A DNA stretch of 50,928 nucleotides. Origin: Paenibacillus oleatilyticus (GTDB lineage Bacteria > Bacillota > Bacilli > Paenibacillales > NBRC-103111). This document shows, in pieces, positions 7,509 through 15,946 of the stretch. Below the pieces are notes generated by a model. That model was not told the DNA's origin, did no database searches, and was given only the letters and a program-made list of their open reading frames with translations. The first letter of the stretch is position 1; each line of letters begins with the position of its first letter. Where the stretch lies: NCBI RefSeq assembly GCF_018998565.1, contig NZ_JAHNZO010000045.1, positions 1-50,928 of the forward strand. Reading direction: 5' to 3'. The translations under genes were made by a program, and so were the position numbers.

Positions 7509-8648
7509 CTAATTTTGCATAATGAAGTCTTTGTGTACCTGAACCGATTCGTCATCGAAGCGGCGCAAAATTTCATAGCGCGTATTGCGCTGAGCAGGAA
7601 TTTTGCCTGCTTCCCGGATAAGCTCCAGCGTCGATCCGATGTTCACCTTGTGCGTCGTTCCTGCCGCGGATACGACGTTTTCTTCGATCATCGTCGAGCC
7701 GAAATCGTTGCAGCCGTAGTGCAGCGACAGCTTGCCGACCTCCGGTCCCATCGTTACCCAGGACGACTGGAAGTTCTTGATGTTATCGAGCATGATGCGG
7801 CTGATCGCAACGTTTTTCAGGTAATCTTGCGGCCCCAGCTTCTCCGCCTTCAGATTCGTGTTGTCCGGTTGGAACGTCCAAGAAATGAAGGCCAGGAAGC
7901 CCGGCGTATTGTAGCCGTTCGCGATGCATTCATCCTGCGCGTCGCGGATGCGAAGCAGATGCAGCGCGCGTTCCTCCATCGTCTCGCCGAAGCCGATCAC
8001 CATCGTCCCGGTCGTGTGCATACCGACTTTGTGGGCCGTTTGCATGACATCCATCCAGTCGCGCCACGAGCCTTTCAGACGGCTGATTTTGCGTCGGGTA
8101 CGGTCGTCGAGAATTTCCGCGCCGCCTCCGGGCAGCGAATCCAGTCCGGCTTCGTGAATGGCCCGGATCACTTCCTCCAGAGAAAGGCCGTTCGATACTT
8201 CTTTCATTTTCATTATCTCGGCCGGGGAGAACGAGTGCATCGTAATGTTCGGGAACCGCTGCTTGATTTCCTTCAGCAGATCGGTGTAATAGCTGAAAGG
8301 CAGGTTCGGGTTCGTGCCTCCCTGCATCAAAATTTCGGTTCCTTCGACATCGATCGTTTCCTGGATCTTTTGAAAAATAACCTCGTTCGGCAGCACATAG
8401 CCTTCTGCCGAGCCCGGTGCGCGGTAGAAGGCGCAAAAACGGCAGTACACATCGCAAATGTTCGTATAATTGACATTCCGGCCGATCACGAAGGTCGTCA
8501 CCGGCTCCGGATGATGCCGCAGCATAATTTGGTTGGCCACATGGCCCATTTTTTCAATTTCGTCCGATTCGTAGAGCGCCATACAGTCTTCCAGACTGAT
8601 CCGGTTGCCGGCCAGCGCGCTATCCAATATCCGGTCGATGGAACTCAT
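7509..8648 (-). CDS. mqnC: Cyclic dehypoxanthine futalosine synthase (radical SAM)
   Basis: 379 aa from ATG 8648; an ATG nine bases earlier is too close to the AAAGGAG ribosome binding site. The radical SAM cluster motif CDVYCRFC (CxxxCxxC) is at residues 65-72. NVNYTNIC before it and EGTEILMQGGTNP and DSLPGGGAEIL after it are the MqnC/MqnE signature. The CRFCAFYR form and overall match favour MqnC. MqnC converts dehypoxanthine futalosine to its cyclic form in the futalosine route to menaquinone. The gene stands alone here, without other mqn genes in the window. Confidence 0.9.
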   Translation of the reverse strand: MSSIDRILDSALAGNRISLEDCMALYESDEIEKMGHVANQIMLRHHPEPVTTFVIGRNVNYTNICDVYCRFCAFYRAPGSAEGYVLPNEVIFQKIQETIDVEGTEILMQGGTNPNLPFSYYTDLLKEIKQRFPNITMHSFSPAEIMKMKEVSNGLSLEEVIRAIHEAGLDSLPGGGAEILDDRTRRKISRLKGSWRDWMDVMQTAHKVGMHTTGTMVIGFGETMEERALHLLRIRDAQDECIANGYNTPGFLAFISWTFQPDNTNLKAEKLGPQDYLKNVAISRIMLDNIKNFQSSWVTMGPEVGKLSLHYGCNDFGSTMIEENVVSAAGTTHKVNIGSTLELIREAGKIPAQRNTRYEILRRFDDESVQVHKDFIMQN

Positions 8649-8708
8649 CGCTTTCATCTCCTTTATGCTTTCATCCTACCATAAAATACTCCGCTCCTGC
8701 CATACTAA

Positions 8709-8743
8709 AAGACCGCCATTTTCCGAGGAGCGGAAAGCGGCGG
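8709..8743 (-). terminator. Terminator of the EAL-domain gene
   Basis: Minus-strand hairpin with CCGC/GCGG outer and TTCCG/CGGAA inner pairs, followed by TCTTTTA. It is about 40 bases downstream of the stop codon. Confidence 0.55.
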
Positions 8744-8781
8744 ACGTTTTTGTGACCAATTTGTGATCTCGGCACAAAGCC

Positions 8782-10155
8782 TCAAGCAGGATGCATATGC
8801 CGGTGCCCTACGATTTTTTCTTTGACCAATTGGAGCTGCTGTACCCGTTCCTGGTCGGTCACCAGCGGCTGCGGACGGGCAAAATAAAAACCTTGCACCA
8901 TATGCACCTGCATCTCGCAAAGCATGCTGAGCTCTTCCGGCCGTTCGACGCCTTCGGCGATCACTTGACAGTTCATGTTGTCGGCGAAGTGCAGCAGCGC
9001 CTTCAGCAGCGATTGCTTGACCGACATCCGGTCGATTTCGGCAATGACCGATCTGTCGATTTTGATGATGTCAGGCACCAGCTCGGAGATTGATTGCAGG
9101 CTTGAATAGCCGGCCCCTGCATCGTCCACGGCAAAGCGGAACCCATGCGTGCGGCAAGCGTTCATGACGGCCCCTATGTATTGAAAATCCCGAATCGCGT
9201 GGCGTTCCGTAATTTCCAGAACGACCTGCGAGGCCGAAATGGCCGGAAATTGCTTTAACGTTTCCAGCAGCTGATGGAGGAACAGCGGATGTCCGAGCGA
9301 AACGGGCGTCACGTTAATGAACACCTGCTCTTGAATCGCCCGCGACGATATTTCCATGAACGCCTTCTTGATGACCAGAAATTCGAAGCTCGATAAAAGA
9401 TCGGCTTGGTAAGCCATATCGAACAGCTCGGCAGGCGTGTGGAACGGCGAATTTTGCGGACCGCGGGTCAAAATTTCCCAGCCGTACAATTCGCCACTGG
9501 CCAAATTGAGAATCGGTTGGGCGAGAACGAAAATGTTCTCCTGCTTCAAAATGTCCAGCAGATGCTCCCGGGTCGGGCAAAAATGCGGCGGCAGCTTCCG
9601 CGTCGCAATGCAGCGGGCATAATGATAGGCCGCTTGAATACCGGCAGACGTGTTCTCGAGGTCCGGACCGATGATATAGCACCCGCTTTGCAGCGATACG
9701 GGAGCTTGTGCGTCGGTGTCAGCATGCATACGTAACCTGCGGGAAACTTCTTTTTGCAGCTCCTGCGCCTTGCGCTGCAGCTCGTCGAACCCGCAAACGG
9801 CTTGTTCTTTAACGAAAATACCGTAATCGTCGAGCGCAAACTGCCGGACCCCGATCACGTCCTTGTCCCGGAAGCAGGAAGGCAGCAGCTCCAGGATGGT
9901 CTGCCGGATACGACCCTGCAAAGCGCAAAGCCTCGCTTCGGAATAAGTGGAAAACATATGATGAAAATCTTCCAAGTACAGCAAAATAAGCCCGCACGAT
10001 TTTCCTTGGCTCCGGTACCGTTTGACCAGCGAGAGCACTGGATTGCGAAACGTAAAATCCGGGGGAAAAAAGCGGAGCGCCCTGCTCGGATAAGGCAGTC
10101 GGAGTAGCATCCGGATTCGTTCTTTCCACTCACCTGAAGCAAATGAAAACGTCAT
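8782..10155 (-). CDS. EAL-domain cyclic-di-GMP phosphodiesterase
   Basis: 457 aa from ATG 10155, preceded by GAGGGGAA; a GTG start five codons upstream is less likely. The first 190 residues resemble a degenerate GGDEF region without a GGDEF motif. The EAL domain (about 205-445) starts with an EIL variant in YGWEILTRG, then INVTP, LEITER, DDAGAGYSSL, IKIDRSVI, AEGVE and QGFYFARP. All the acidic, Asn, Lys and Gln residues expected for Mg-dependent hydrolysis of c-di-GMP to pGpG appear present. No membrane segment is visible, so it should be cytosolic. Monocistronic, with its own terminator. Confidence 0.9.
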   Translation of the reverse strand: MTFSFASGEWKERIRMLLRLPYPSRALRFFPPDFTFRNPVLSLVKRYRSQGKSCGLILLYLEDFHHMFSTYSEARLCALQGRIRQTILELLPSCFRDKDVIGVRQFALDDYGIFVKEQAVCGFDELQRKAQELQKEVSRRLRMHADTDAQAPVSLQSGCYIIGPDLENTSAGIQAAYHYARCIATRKLPPHFCPTREHLLDILKQENIFVLAQPILNLASGELYGWEILTRGPQNSPFHTPAELFDMAYQADLLSSFEFLVIKKAFMEISSRAIQEQVFINVTPVSLGHPLFLHQLLETLKQFPAISASQVVLEITERHAIRDFQYIGAVMNACRTHGFRFAVDDAGAGYSSLQSISELVPDIIKIDRSVIAEIDRMSVKQSLLKALLHFADNMNCQVIAEGVERPEELSMLCEMQVHMVQGFYFARPQPLVTDQERVQQLQLVKEKIVGHRHMHPA

Positions 10156-10245
10156 AAACTTCCCCCTCACCGGCAGCTACAGCTTGTCCCTACTATCATA
10201 TCACGAGTTCGTTATAGTGAATAGGGAGATATTCCTTTTTTTCAC

Positions 10246-10280
10246 AGAAAAGCCGATGATCCCCTGAATCATCGGCTTTT
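10246..10280 (-). terminator. Terminator of the metA-metI-metC operon
   Basis: AAAAGCCGATGAT pairs with ATCATCGGCTTTTT around a 6-8 base loop. On the minus strand it ends in TTTTC, four bases after the metC stop codon. Confidence 0.9.
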
Positions 10281-10283
10281 TCT

Positions 10284-11474
10284 TCATTGATCCGCTAACG
10301 CTTGCTCCAGGTCTTCGATAATATCGGCGATATCCTCCAAGCCGACGGAATACCGGACGAGCCCGTCGGTAATTCCGCGCTCCAGCCGGACCTCGCGCGG
10401 CATCGCCGCATGCGACATCATCGCCGGGTAGGACAGAATGCTCTCGACCGCCCCCAAGCTGACGGCGACGAGCGGGATGCGCACCTTGGACAGCAGACGC
10501 TTGGTCCGTTCGCCGGAGCCCGTGTCGAACGAGACGACGGCGCCATAGCCGAGCGACTGCTTCTCGTGAATGTCCCGGCGAGGATGATTCGGCAGCCCCG
10601 GATAATAGACGGCTTCGATCGATGGATGAGCCGCCAGCCAGGCCGCCAGCTGCCGGGCGCTCTGCTCGTGCGCTTCCATCCGGGCCTTCAAGGTTTTCAT
10701 CCCGCGCATGAGGAGCCACGAGTCCTGCACGCCGAGAATGGTGCCGAGCCCGTTCTGAATTTGCTTCAGCCGGCGGCCCAGACTTTCGTTCGCGGCAACG
10801 GCCAACCCTGCGGTTACATCGCTATGGCCGCCAAGGAACTTCGTTGCGCTGTGCAGCACGATATCGATGCCGTATTCGATCGGGCGCTGATGGTAAGGCG
10901 TCATGAACGTATTGTCCAGCATGGTCAGCAGGCCATGTTCTTTCGCCCAGCCTGCGATTTCGGCGATATCGGTAATTTTGAGCGTCGGGTTCGACGGTGT
11001 TTCGAGGAACACCGCTTTCGTATTCGGCTTAAGCGCCGCTTTCACCCGCTCCAGATCCGTCATGTCGACGAACGTCGTCTCGATGTTCATCCGAGGCAGG
11101 ATGGTCGTCAGCAGCCGGTACGTGCCCCCGTACACATCCTCCGTGCAGATCACATGATCCCCTGCCGACAGCAGCATGAACGCGCCGGAAATCGCCGCCA
11201 TGCCCGAAGCGAACGCGAAGCCGCGCTTACCTCCCTCGAGCAGCGCAATGTAATCCTCCAGCGCCTGCCGGGTCGGGTTGCCCGATCGGGAGTAATCGTA
11301 CTCCTGCGGCTCGTCGAGCGAAAATTGATGGAACGTCGAAGCCTGGTAGATCGGGACGCTGGAAGCGCCGGTCGTCCGGTCAATTTCGCTTCCGAAATGA
11401 ATCAGCTTCGTGGCGAAAGCGCGGTCTTTATGATGATCGTTCGGATGCGTCCCTTGCGTCGTCTTATCAGCCAT
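10284..11474 (-). CDS. metC: Cystathionine beta-lyase (Cys/Met metabolism PLP enzyme)
   Basis: 396 aa. The start at 11474 overlaps the metI stop by eight bases, indicating translational coupling; the longer reading frame begins inside metI and is rejected. It has the family motifs YSRSGNPTR, GGKRGFAFASGMAAIS, ETPSNPTLKITDI, VDxT-type DNTFMTPY and HSATKFLGGHSDV, where the Lys of SATK binds PLP. It would cleave cystathionine to homocysteine, pyruvate and ammonia. The family is hard to subdivide by eye: gamma-lyase or sulfhydrylase activity is possible. Order metA-metI-metC under one SAM riboswitch supports the methionine assignment. Confidence 0.88.
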   Translation of the reverse strand: MADKTTQGTHPNDHHKDRAFATKLIHFGSEIDRTTGASSVPIYQASTFHQFSLDEPQEYDYSRSGNPTRQALEDYIALLEGGKRGFAFASGMAAISGAFMLLSAGDHVICTEDVYGGTYRLLTTILPRMNIETTFVDMTDLERVKAALKPNTKAVFLETPSNPTLKITDIAEIAGWAKEHGLLTMLDNTFMTPYHQRPIEYGIDIVLHSATKFLGGHSDVTAGLAVAANESLGRRLKQIQNGLGTILGVQDSWLLMRGMKTLKARMEAHEQSARQLAAWLAAHPSIEAVYYPGLPNHPRRDIHEKQSLGYGAVVSFDTGSGERTKRLLSKVRIPLVAVSLGAVESILSYPAMMSHAAMPREVRLERGITDGLVRYSVGLEDIADIIEDLEQALADQ

Positions 11475-12666
11475 GAGCCGGTACTCCTCCTTCAATCTCC
11501 TGCTGCGCCAAATCGATGGCGCGGGACAAATCCGCAATCAGGTCATCCGCATGCTCGATACCGACGGAATAGCGCAGCAGTTTATCGTCCACGCCGACTC
11601 TTCGGCGAATGTCTTCCGGAATATCGGCATGGGTCTGAACCGCCGGATACGTCATTAGCGACTCAACGCCGCCCAAGCTTTCCGCGAACGCAATCAGTTT
11701 CACGTGACGCAACATTGGTTCGATATAGCGGGCGTCTTTCATTTTAAAGGAAAAAATCCCCGTATTGCCGGACGATTGCTTCTTCTGAATGTCATGGCCC
11801 GGGTGGCTTTCGAGCGCCGGATAATAGACCGTTTCCACCTGCGGATGGGATTGCAAAAACGTCGCAATGCGGGTGGCGTTGTACTCGTGGCGCTCCATGC
11901 GGATCGCCAAGGTTTTCATGCCGCGCATGAGCAGCCAGCTGTCCTGCGGGCCTAAAACCGCGCCGATTGAATTGTGAAGAAACGCCATTTCCTCGGACAG
12001 CTCCTTGCCTTTCGTCACGATTAGCCCCGCAAGCACGTCGTTATGCCCGCCGAGGTACTTGGACGCGCTGTGGATCACAATATCGGCTCCAAGCTCGATC
12101 GGACGCTGGAAGAACGGGGTAAGCAGCGTGTTGTCGACGATGGAAAGAATGCCTTTTTTCTTCGCCCAGCCGCACACCAGCGCCAAATCCGTGACCATCA
12201 TGAGCGGATTAGTCGGCGTTTCGATCAGAACCGCTTTCGTGCCCGGCTGGAAGTTCGCTTCCAAAGCGTCGAGATCGTTCGTATCCACATACGTTGCGGT
12301 GACGCCGAAGCGGGACATGATGCGCTCCAGCATCCGGTACGTCCCGCCGTACAGATCGAGGGAGACCAGCAAATGATCGCCTTGGCTGAACAGCGCAAAG
12401 ATCGTCTGGAGCGCCGCCATGCCGGAGCTGCAGGCAAAGCCCGCGTCCCCGGATTCCAGCTCGGCGATCGCATCTTCCAATATTTTGCGCGTCGGGCTTT
12501 TCGTGCGCGCGTAGTCGAATCCCGTGCTCTGCCCGAGCTTCGGATGACGGAACGCCGTCGCTTGATAGACCGGGAAGCTGACCGCCCCCGTCACCGGTTC
12601 CTCCTGGGAGCCGATCTGCGCGAGCCGGCTCTCGATTTTCAACTCTGGCTTGGAACAGTTGCTCAT
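11467..12666 (-). CDS. metI: Cystathionine gamma-synthase / O-acetylhomoserine thiolyase
   Basis: 399 aa PLP enzyme of the same family as the following gene, with YARTKSPTRKILEDA, GFACSSGMAALQ, ETPTNPLMMVTDL, DNTLLTPFFQRP and HSASKYLGGHNDV (PLP Lys in SASK). It condenses O-acetylhomoserine with cysteine, and probably with sulfide, to give cystathionine or homocysteine. Its ATG overlaps the metA stop codon (ATGA) and its own end overlaps metC by eight bases, so the three genes are tightly coupled. The assignment as MetI follows from order and from pairing with a MetC-like paralogue. Confidence 0.9.
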   Translation of the reverse strand: MSNCSKPELKIESRLAQIGSQEEPVTGAVSFPVYQATAFRHPKLGQSTGFDYARTKSPTRKILEDAIAELESGDAGFACSSGMAALQTIFALFSQGDHLLVSLDLYGGTYRMLERIMSRFGVTATYVDTNDLDALEANFQPGTKAVLIETPTNPLMMVTDLALVCGWAKKKGILSIVDNTLLTPFFQRPIELGADIVIHSASKYLGGHNDVLAGLIVTKGKELSEEMAFLHNSIGAVLGPQDSWLLMRGMKTLAIRMERHEYNATRIATFLQSHPQVETVYYPALESHPGHDIQKKQSSGNTGIFSFKMKDARYIEPMLRHVKLIAFAESLGGVESLMTYPAVQTHADIPEDIRRRVGVDDKLLRYSVGIEHADDLIADLSRAIDLAQQEIEGGVPAHG

Positions 12667-13589
12667 ATCATATAATCCCCCTTATACAAATCGTACGGCG
12701 TCTCTTGGTACACATAATAGTTGAGCCAGTTGGAGAACAGCAGGTTCGCGTGGGCCCGCCAGGTGTTGAGCGGCGGCCGGGTCGGATCATTGTTTGGATA
12801 GTAATTTTTCGGAATCGCAATCTCCATTCCTTTGTTCACGTCGCGGTCGTACTCGTATTTGAGCGTACACGCGTCGTATTCCGAATGGCCGGTAATAAAA
12901 ATTTGCTTCCCGTCCTTCGTCGCGGCGATGTAGACGCCCGCTTCCTCCGATTCCGACAAAATGTCGAGCTGCTCAACCCGGGCAACATCCTCCCGGCGGA
13001 CGTCGGTATGACGGGACTGGGGAACGAGAAACAGCTCGTCGAACCCGCGCAGCAGCTTCACGTTCGCCGTGGTGATCGTGTGCGGAAACACGCCGAATAT
13101 TTTTTCCTCAAGCGGGTACTTGGGTACGCCGAAATGGTAGTAGAGACCGGCCTGAGCCGCCCAACAAATATGCAGCGTCGACGTGACGTGGGTTTTGCTC
13201 CACTCCATAATCTGCGTCAATTCTTCCCAATAATTCACCTCTTCGAATTCGAGCTGCTCGACCGGCGCGCCTGTAATGATCATGCCGTCGAAGCGTTCGT
13301 GCTTGATGTCTTCGAACGTTTTGTAGAACTGCTCCAGGTGCTCCAGCGATGTGTTTTTGGACGTGTGCGTTTTCGGGTGCAGCAGAATGAATTCAACCTG
13401 TAACGGAGTGTTGCCGATCAGCCGCAGCAATTGGGTCTCCGTCGTTTCTTTCGTCGGCATCAGGTTTAAGATTACGATCCGCAGCGGGCGAATATCTTGA
13501 CGAAACGCTACGCTCTCGTCCATGACGAAAATATTCTCGTTGACAAGCACTTCCTTGGCCGGCAGATGATCTGGTACTTTGATGGGCAT
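12663..13589 (-). CDS. metA: Homoserine O-acetyltransferase (MetA/MetAA type)
   Basis: 308 aa from ATG 13589 (MPIKVPDHLPA), eight bases after GAAGGAG. It shows the family motifs LNLMPTKETTETQLLRL, the catalytic Cys in HICWAAQAGLYYHF, and ITGHSEYD. In the acyl-CoA specificity loop it reads GAPVEQLEFEEV. The Glu after PV corresponds to the Glu seen in acetyl-CoA-using enzymes, where E. coli has Gly, so acetylation rather than succinylation is inferred. First step of the methionine branch. Controlled by the SAM-I riboswitch just upstream. Confidence 0.95.
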   Translation of the reverse strand: MPIKVPDHLPAKEVLVNENIFVMDESVAFRQDIRPLRIVILNLMPTKETTETQLLRLIGNTPLQVEFILLHPKTHTSKNTSLEHLEQFYKTFEDIKHERFDGMIITGAPVEQLEFEEVNYWEELTQIMEWSKTHVTSTLHICWAAQAGLYYHFGVPKYPLEEKIFGVFPHTITTANVKLLRGFDELFLVPQSRHTDVRREDVARVEQLDILSESEEAGVYIAATKDGKQIFITGHSEYDACTLKYEYDRDVNKGMEIAIPKNYYPNNDPTRPPLNTWRAHANLLFSNWLNYYVYQETPYDLYKGDYMI

Positions 13590-13654
13590 CGGGCTCACTC
13601 CTTCGGGTCATTGGATTCGTCGTTCCCTGCACTCCTGCGACTGAAAAAGGCATA

Positions 13655-13692
13655 AGAAAAAGCCTTTCTCTATCGCACGAGAAAGGCCTTTG
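13655..13692 (-). terminator. Expression-platform terminator of the SAM riboswitch
   Basis: Minus strand GGCCTTTCTC...GAGAAAGGC followed by TTTTTC. It sits between the SAM-I aptamer and metA, and would form when SAM is bound. Confidence 0.9.
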
Positions 13693-13703
13693 TATAGTTA
13701 CAT

Positions 13704-13866
13704 CGTCCTCTCTCATCTGTCAGAAGCCGCCTGGCTTCCGCAAGAATTAGCACCGTGCATTCCTTTGCCATGCTGAAAAGCATCACGTGTTGTTTACGCA
13801 AAGGTCTGTCGGTTGCCGGGTATCATCGGGCTAGTCCCTCCACCTGCTCTTGATAAGAGTGTGAAA
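13704..13866 (-). promoter_or_regulatory. SAM-I (S-box) riboswitch aptamer
   Basis: The minus strand reads CTTATCAAGAGCAGGTGGAG, then GGGACTAGCCCGATGA, CCGGCAACC, GGTGCTAATTC and finally GACAGATGAGAG. These are the conserved S-box elements in their proper order. It senses SAM and turns off metA-metI-metC by way of the terminator at 13655-13692. Confidence 0.97.
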
Positions 13867-13889
13867 CCGAATCTATTCAGTTGTTTTCG

Positions 13890-13919
13890 ATAATACTAAT
13901 GTAATCGAAATCACAGCAA
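13890..13919 (-). promoter_or_regulatory. Promoter of the methionine operon
   Basis: TTGCTG (13919-13914) and TATTAT (13895-13890) are separated by 18 bases on the minus strand. Transcription would begin just before the riboswitch. Confidence 0.5.
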
Positions 13920-14022
13920 GCGTCAAGCGGAACCTTTCCCATGAAATGATGCCATCCAAACCCGCACCAATCCGCCGAATTTTGCATAAATTATTCCCAT
14001 GCGCGAATGAAATACAAACTCA

Positions 14023-14051
14023 TTGTGTTCTCGAATATGACGCGTTATACT
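14023..14051 (+). promoter_or_regulatory. Promoter of the corA transcript
   Basis: TTGTGT and TATACT separated by 17 bases. Transcription starting near 14058 would give corA an untranslated leader of about 250 bases. That region contains a possible 37-codon ORF but no riboswitch that I recognise; the M-box consensus is not visible. Confidence 0.55.
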
Positions 14052-14096
14052 ATACAGGTATTCGACATTTCACGCTAGAAGGGGTGCAGCAATCGA

Positions 14097-14210
14097 ATGG
14101 ACGGAGACCCGGGAAGTCGCATCTGCGTTCAAACACAATTGAATCTATCGTTTGGAACCCGATCGTCTGCCATTCGTTCGAGAATGCGCATGCTTTTTTG
14201 TGCGTCTTGA
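14097..14210 (+). CDS. Possible leader ORF upstream of corA (37 aa)
   Basis: An ATG at 14097 lies ten bases after GAAGGGGTG and within the transcript expected from the promoter at 14023-14051. The 37-residue product is basic, with six Arg residues and a hydrophobic end, and resembles no family known to me. Leader peptides control some magnesium transporters, which makes it worth noting. A random ORF of this length is equally likely. Another longer reading frame (13946-14227) starts upstream of the promoter and is not preferred. Confidence 0.2.
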   Translation: MDGDPGSRICVQTQLNLSFGTRSSAIRSRMRMLFCAS

Positions 14211-14305
14211 TGACGAACAGCGCCTGACTGAAGCTTAAGGGTCTGTTTTCTCGCGGAGGCAGACGGCCGAGCGTTCCATCCGATCAATACGGAAGGGTGG
14301 AACTT

Positions 14306-15241
14306 ATGAAGGCACGCTTGGTTCAGGACGGCATTTTTACACTAGTGGAAGACATCACGCAAACCATCGATCCGCCTCAGCACGGCTTTTATTGGATTGA
14401 TGCCGAGCCGGAGGACTTGGACGTCTTACAGCCTTTGTTTCATCTTCACGAGCTCGCCATAGAGGACGTTTTGACGGAAGAAGAGCAGCGGCCCAAGATC
14501 GAGCTGTACGACTCGCATTATTTTATCGTGGTCAACAGCATCCGGTTCGACGACGAAGAAATTTTTCTCCGCGCACTCAATATTTTTCTTGGAAAGCACT
14601 ATATCATCACGATCACCCGGCAAAAAATCAACGAAATTCGCGCCCTGAAGCCAATTCTCTGGGAAGAGGAGGTTACGGCTCCCGACCAGTTTCTGTATCA
14701 CTTGATCGACCTTATCGTCGATAATTACACCAACGTCGGGGACCGGATCGAAGCGAAGATCGAGAAGCTGGAAGAAGACATTCTCATGCATACGAAGAAG
14801 TCGCATTTGAATGAGATCATCGGGCTGCGAAGCGAAATTTTATGGCTCAAAAAAGTGCTCGTTCCGCAAAAAGAGGTCATCGCGACGCTGCACAAAAAAG
14901 AGCTGAGGCTTGTCAGCGAGCCGCTCAAAAAATACTTTGGCGATATTTACGAAAACGCCGTAAAAATATCCGAGACGTTCGAAACGTTCCGCGACTTGAT
15001 GGCGAACTTACGGGAGGCTTATCAATCTTCCCTCGCGAACCGCGCGAACGAAATCATGCGCGTGTTTACGGCACTGACGACCATCTTCATGCCGCTTACG
15101 TTCATTACCGGCGTTTATGGTATGAACTTCGATTACATTCCCGGCTTGCACTGGGAGTACGGCGGAGTCGCAGCTGTCATTGTTTTGGCGCTTGTCGGTA
15201 TCTTCATGTTCGTGTTGTTCCGCAAAAAGGATTGGCTGTGA
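14306..15241 (+). CDS. corA: CorA-type magnesium/divalent cation transporter
   Basis: 311 aa from ATG 14306, five bases after GAAGGGTGG; a GTG three codons earlier is less well placed. A long cytosolic N-terminal domain (to about 245) is followed by two C-terminal membrane helices. The pore signature YGMNF ends the first of these (about residue 273), followed by the external loop and the final helix with the basic tail RKKDWL. Forms pentameric Mg2+ (or Co2+/Ni2+) channels in the cytoplasmic membrane. The usual MPEL loop is replaced by a Phe-Asp-Tyr-Ile-Pro-containing loop, as in many Firmicute homologues. Confidence 0.95.
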   Translation: MKARLVQDGIFTLVEDITQTIDPPQHGFYWIDAEPEDLDVLQPLFHLHELAIEDVLTEEEQRPKIELYDSHYFIVVNSIRFDDEEIFLRALNIFLGKHYIITITRQKINEIRALKPILWEEEVTAPDQFLYHLIDLIVDNYTNVGDRIEAKIEKLEEDILMHTKKSHLNEIIGLRSEILWLKKVLVPQKEVIATLHKKELRLVSEPLKKYFGDIYENAVKISETFETFRDLMANLREAYQSSLANRANEIMRVFTALTTIFMPLTFITGVYGMNFDYIPGLHWEYGGVAAVIVLALVGIFMFVLFRKKDWL

Positions 15242-15261
15242 AAAGCCGGTCCTTTTTTTGC
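15227..15261 (+). terminator. Terminator overlapping the corA stop codon
   Basis: GGATTGGCT (last corA codons) pairs with AGCCGGTCC after a GTGAAA loop, followed by seven T residues. The stem thus includes coding sequence. Confidence 0.75.
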
Positions 15262-15263
15262 AT

Positions 15264-15294
15264 GCAAAAAAAGGAACCTTGGGAAAGGTTCCTC
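15264..15294 (-). terminator. Terminator of the hendecad-repeat gene
   Basis: On the minus strand GAGGAACCTT and AAGGTTCCTT form a perfect stem around TCCC, followed by a run of T. It overlaps the last codons of the gene at 15293. Confidence 0.88.
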
Positions 15295-15862
15295 ATTCGG
15301 GATGCTTGGCCGTATGGTCTTCCAGACGTTTAATCCGGTCCAAGGTCGCATCCATATCGTTTTCGAACAAACGCATGCTCCGCTTAATATGTCTGACGTC
15401 CGCACCGACATCGTCGATCTGGCTCTGCAAGCTCAGGTGGACGCGATCCAGCCGGGCATCGAGAAAGTCGATTTTGGCACCGAGGCTCGTGTTAACTTCG
15501 TCGATCTTCGCATCTAGGGCGTCGGTCTTCGCGTCAAGAGAGTCGATTTTCGTGCTGAGTCGAGCATCGACCTCGTCGATTTTCGCACTGAGTCGAGCGT
15601 CAATCTCGTCGATTTTCGTGCTGAGTCGGGCATCGACCTCGTCGATTTTCGCGCCGAGTCGAGCGTCGACCTCGTCGATTTTCGCGCCGAGTCGAGCGTC
15701 GACCTCGTCGATCCTTGTGCTGAGCTTTGTGTCCAATCGGTCGATTCGCGCGTTCGTTTCGCCGATTTTGGCGCTTAACTGCAAGTTCAGCTCGCTTATT
15801 TTCGCATTGGTTTCTTCCTGGTTCTTGATGATGCTGTGAAGTATAGCCCGAAGCTCCTCCAT
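15293..15862 (-). CDS. Hendecad-repeat coiled-coil protein, function unknown
   Basis: 189 aa, almost wholly predicted coiled coil, without Cys or Trp. Residues 50-138 are tandem 11-residue units of the type KIDEVDARLGA; five successive units differ at only one or two positions. Hydrophobic residues recur in the 3-4-4 spacing of right-handed hendecad coils. The less regular N-terminal part (1-49) and C-terminal part (139-189) flank the array. It resembles many small phage-tail-like or unannotated coiled-coil proteins of Bacillales, but I cannot assign it a role. The start is supported by AAGGAGCTGACC. The repeat units are highly similar at DNA level, so copy number may vary between strains. 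Confidence 0.8.
   Translation of the reverse strand: MEELRAILHSIIKNQEETNAKISELNLQLSAKIGETNARIDRLDTKLSTRIDEVDARLGAKIDEVDARLGAKIDEVDARLSTKIDEIDARLSAKIDEVDARLSTKIDSLDAKTDALDAKIDEVNTSLGAKIDFLDARLDRVHLSLQSQIDDVGADVRHIKRSMRLFENDMDATLDRIKRLEDHTAKHPE
15548..15715 (-). repeat. 33-bp coding tandem repeats
   Basis: Five near-identical 33-bp units encode (K/R)IDE(V/I)DARL(G/S)(A/T). More diverged units continue to about 15449. The units keep the same codons over long stretches, suggesting recent duplication. Confidence 0.85.
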
Positions 15863-15946
15863 ACGGTCAGCTCCTTCTTATTCCTATAATCCATCTTACC
15901 TTAGCCGCCGGGCTTGTTCAATGTTTTTTTGCCCTGCTGCCGCGCC

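Noticed and set aside
13946..14227. 93-aa frame upstream of corA
   Set aside because: It begins upstream of the best promoter, has no ribosome site and resembles nothing known.
14051..14305. Magnesium riboswitch (M-box) upstream of corA
   Set aside because: The conserved M-box elements could not be found by eye.
15239..15276. Perfect inverted repeat TCCTTTTTTTGCATGCAAAAAAAGGA as a possible operator
   Set aside because: It is better explained by the facing T and A runs of two converging terminators (corA and the hendecad-repeat gene).
15449..15715. 33-bp repeats as a CRISPR array
   Set aside because: There are no spacers; the repeats are contiguous, in frame and encode hendecads.
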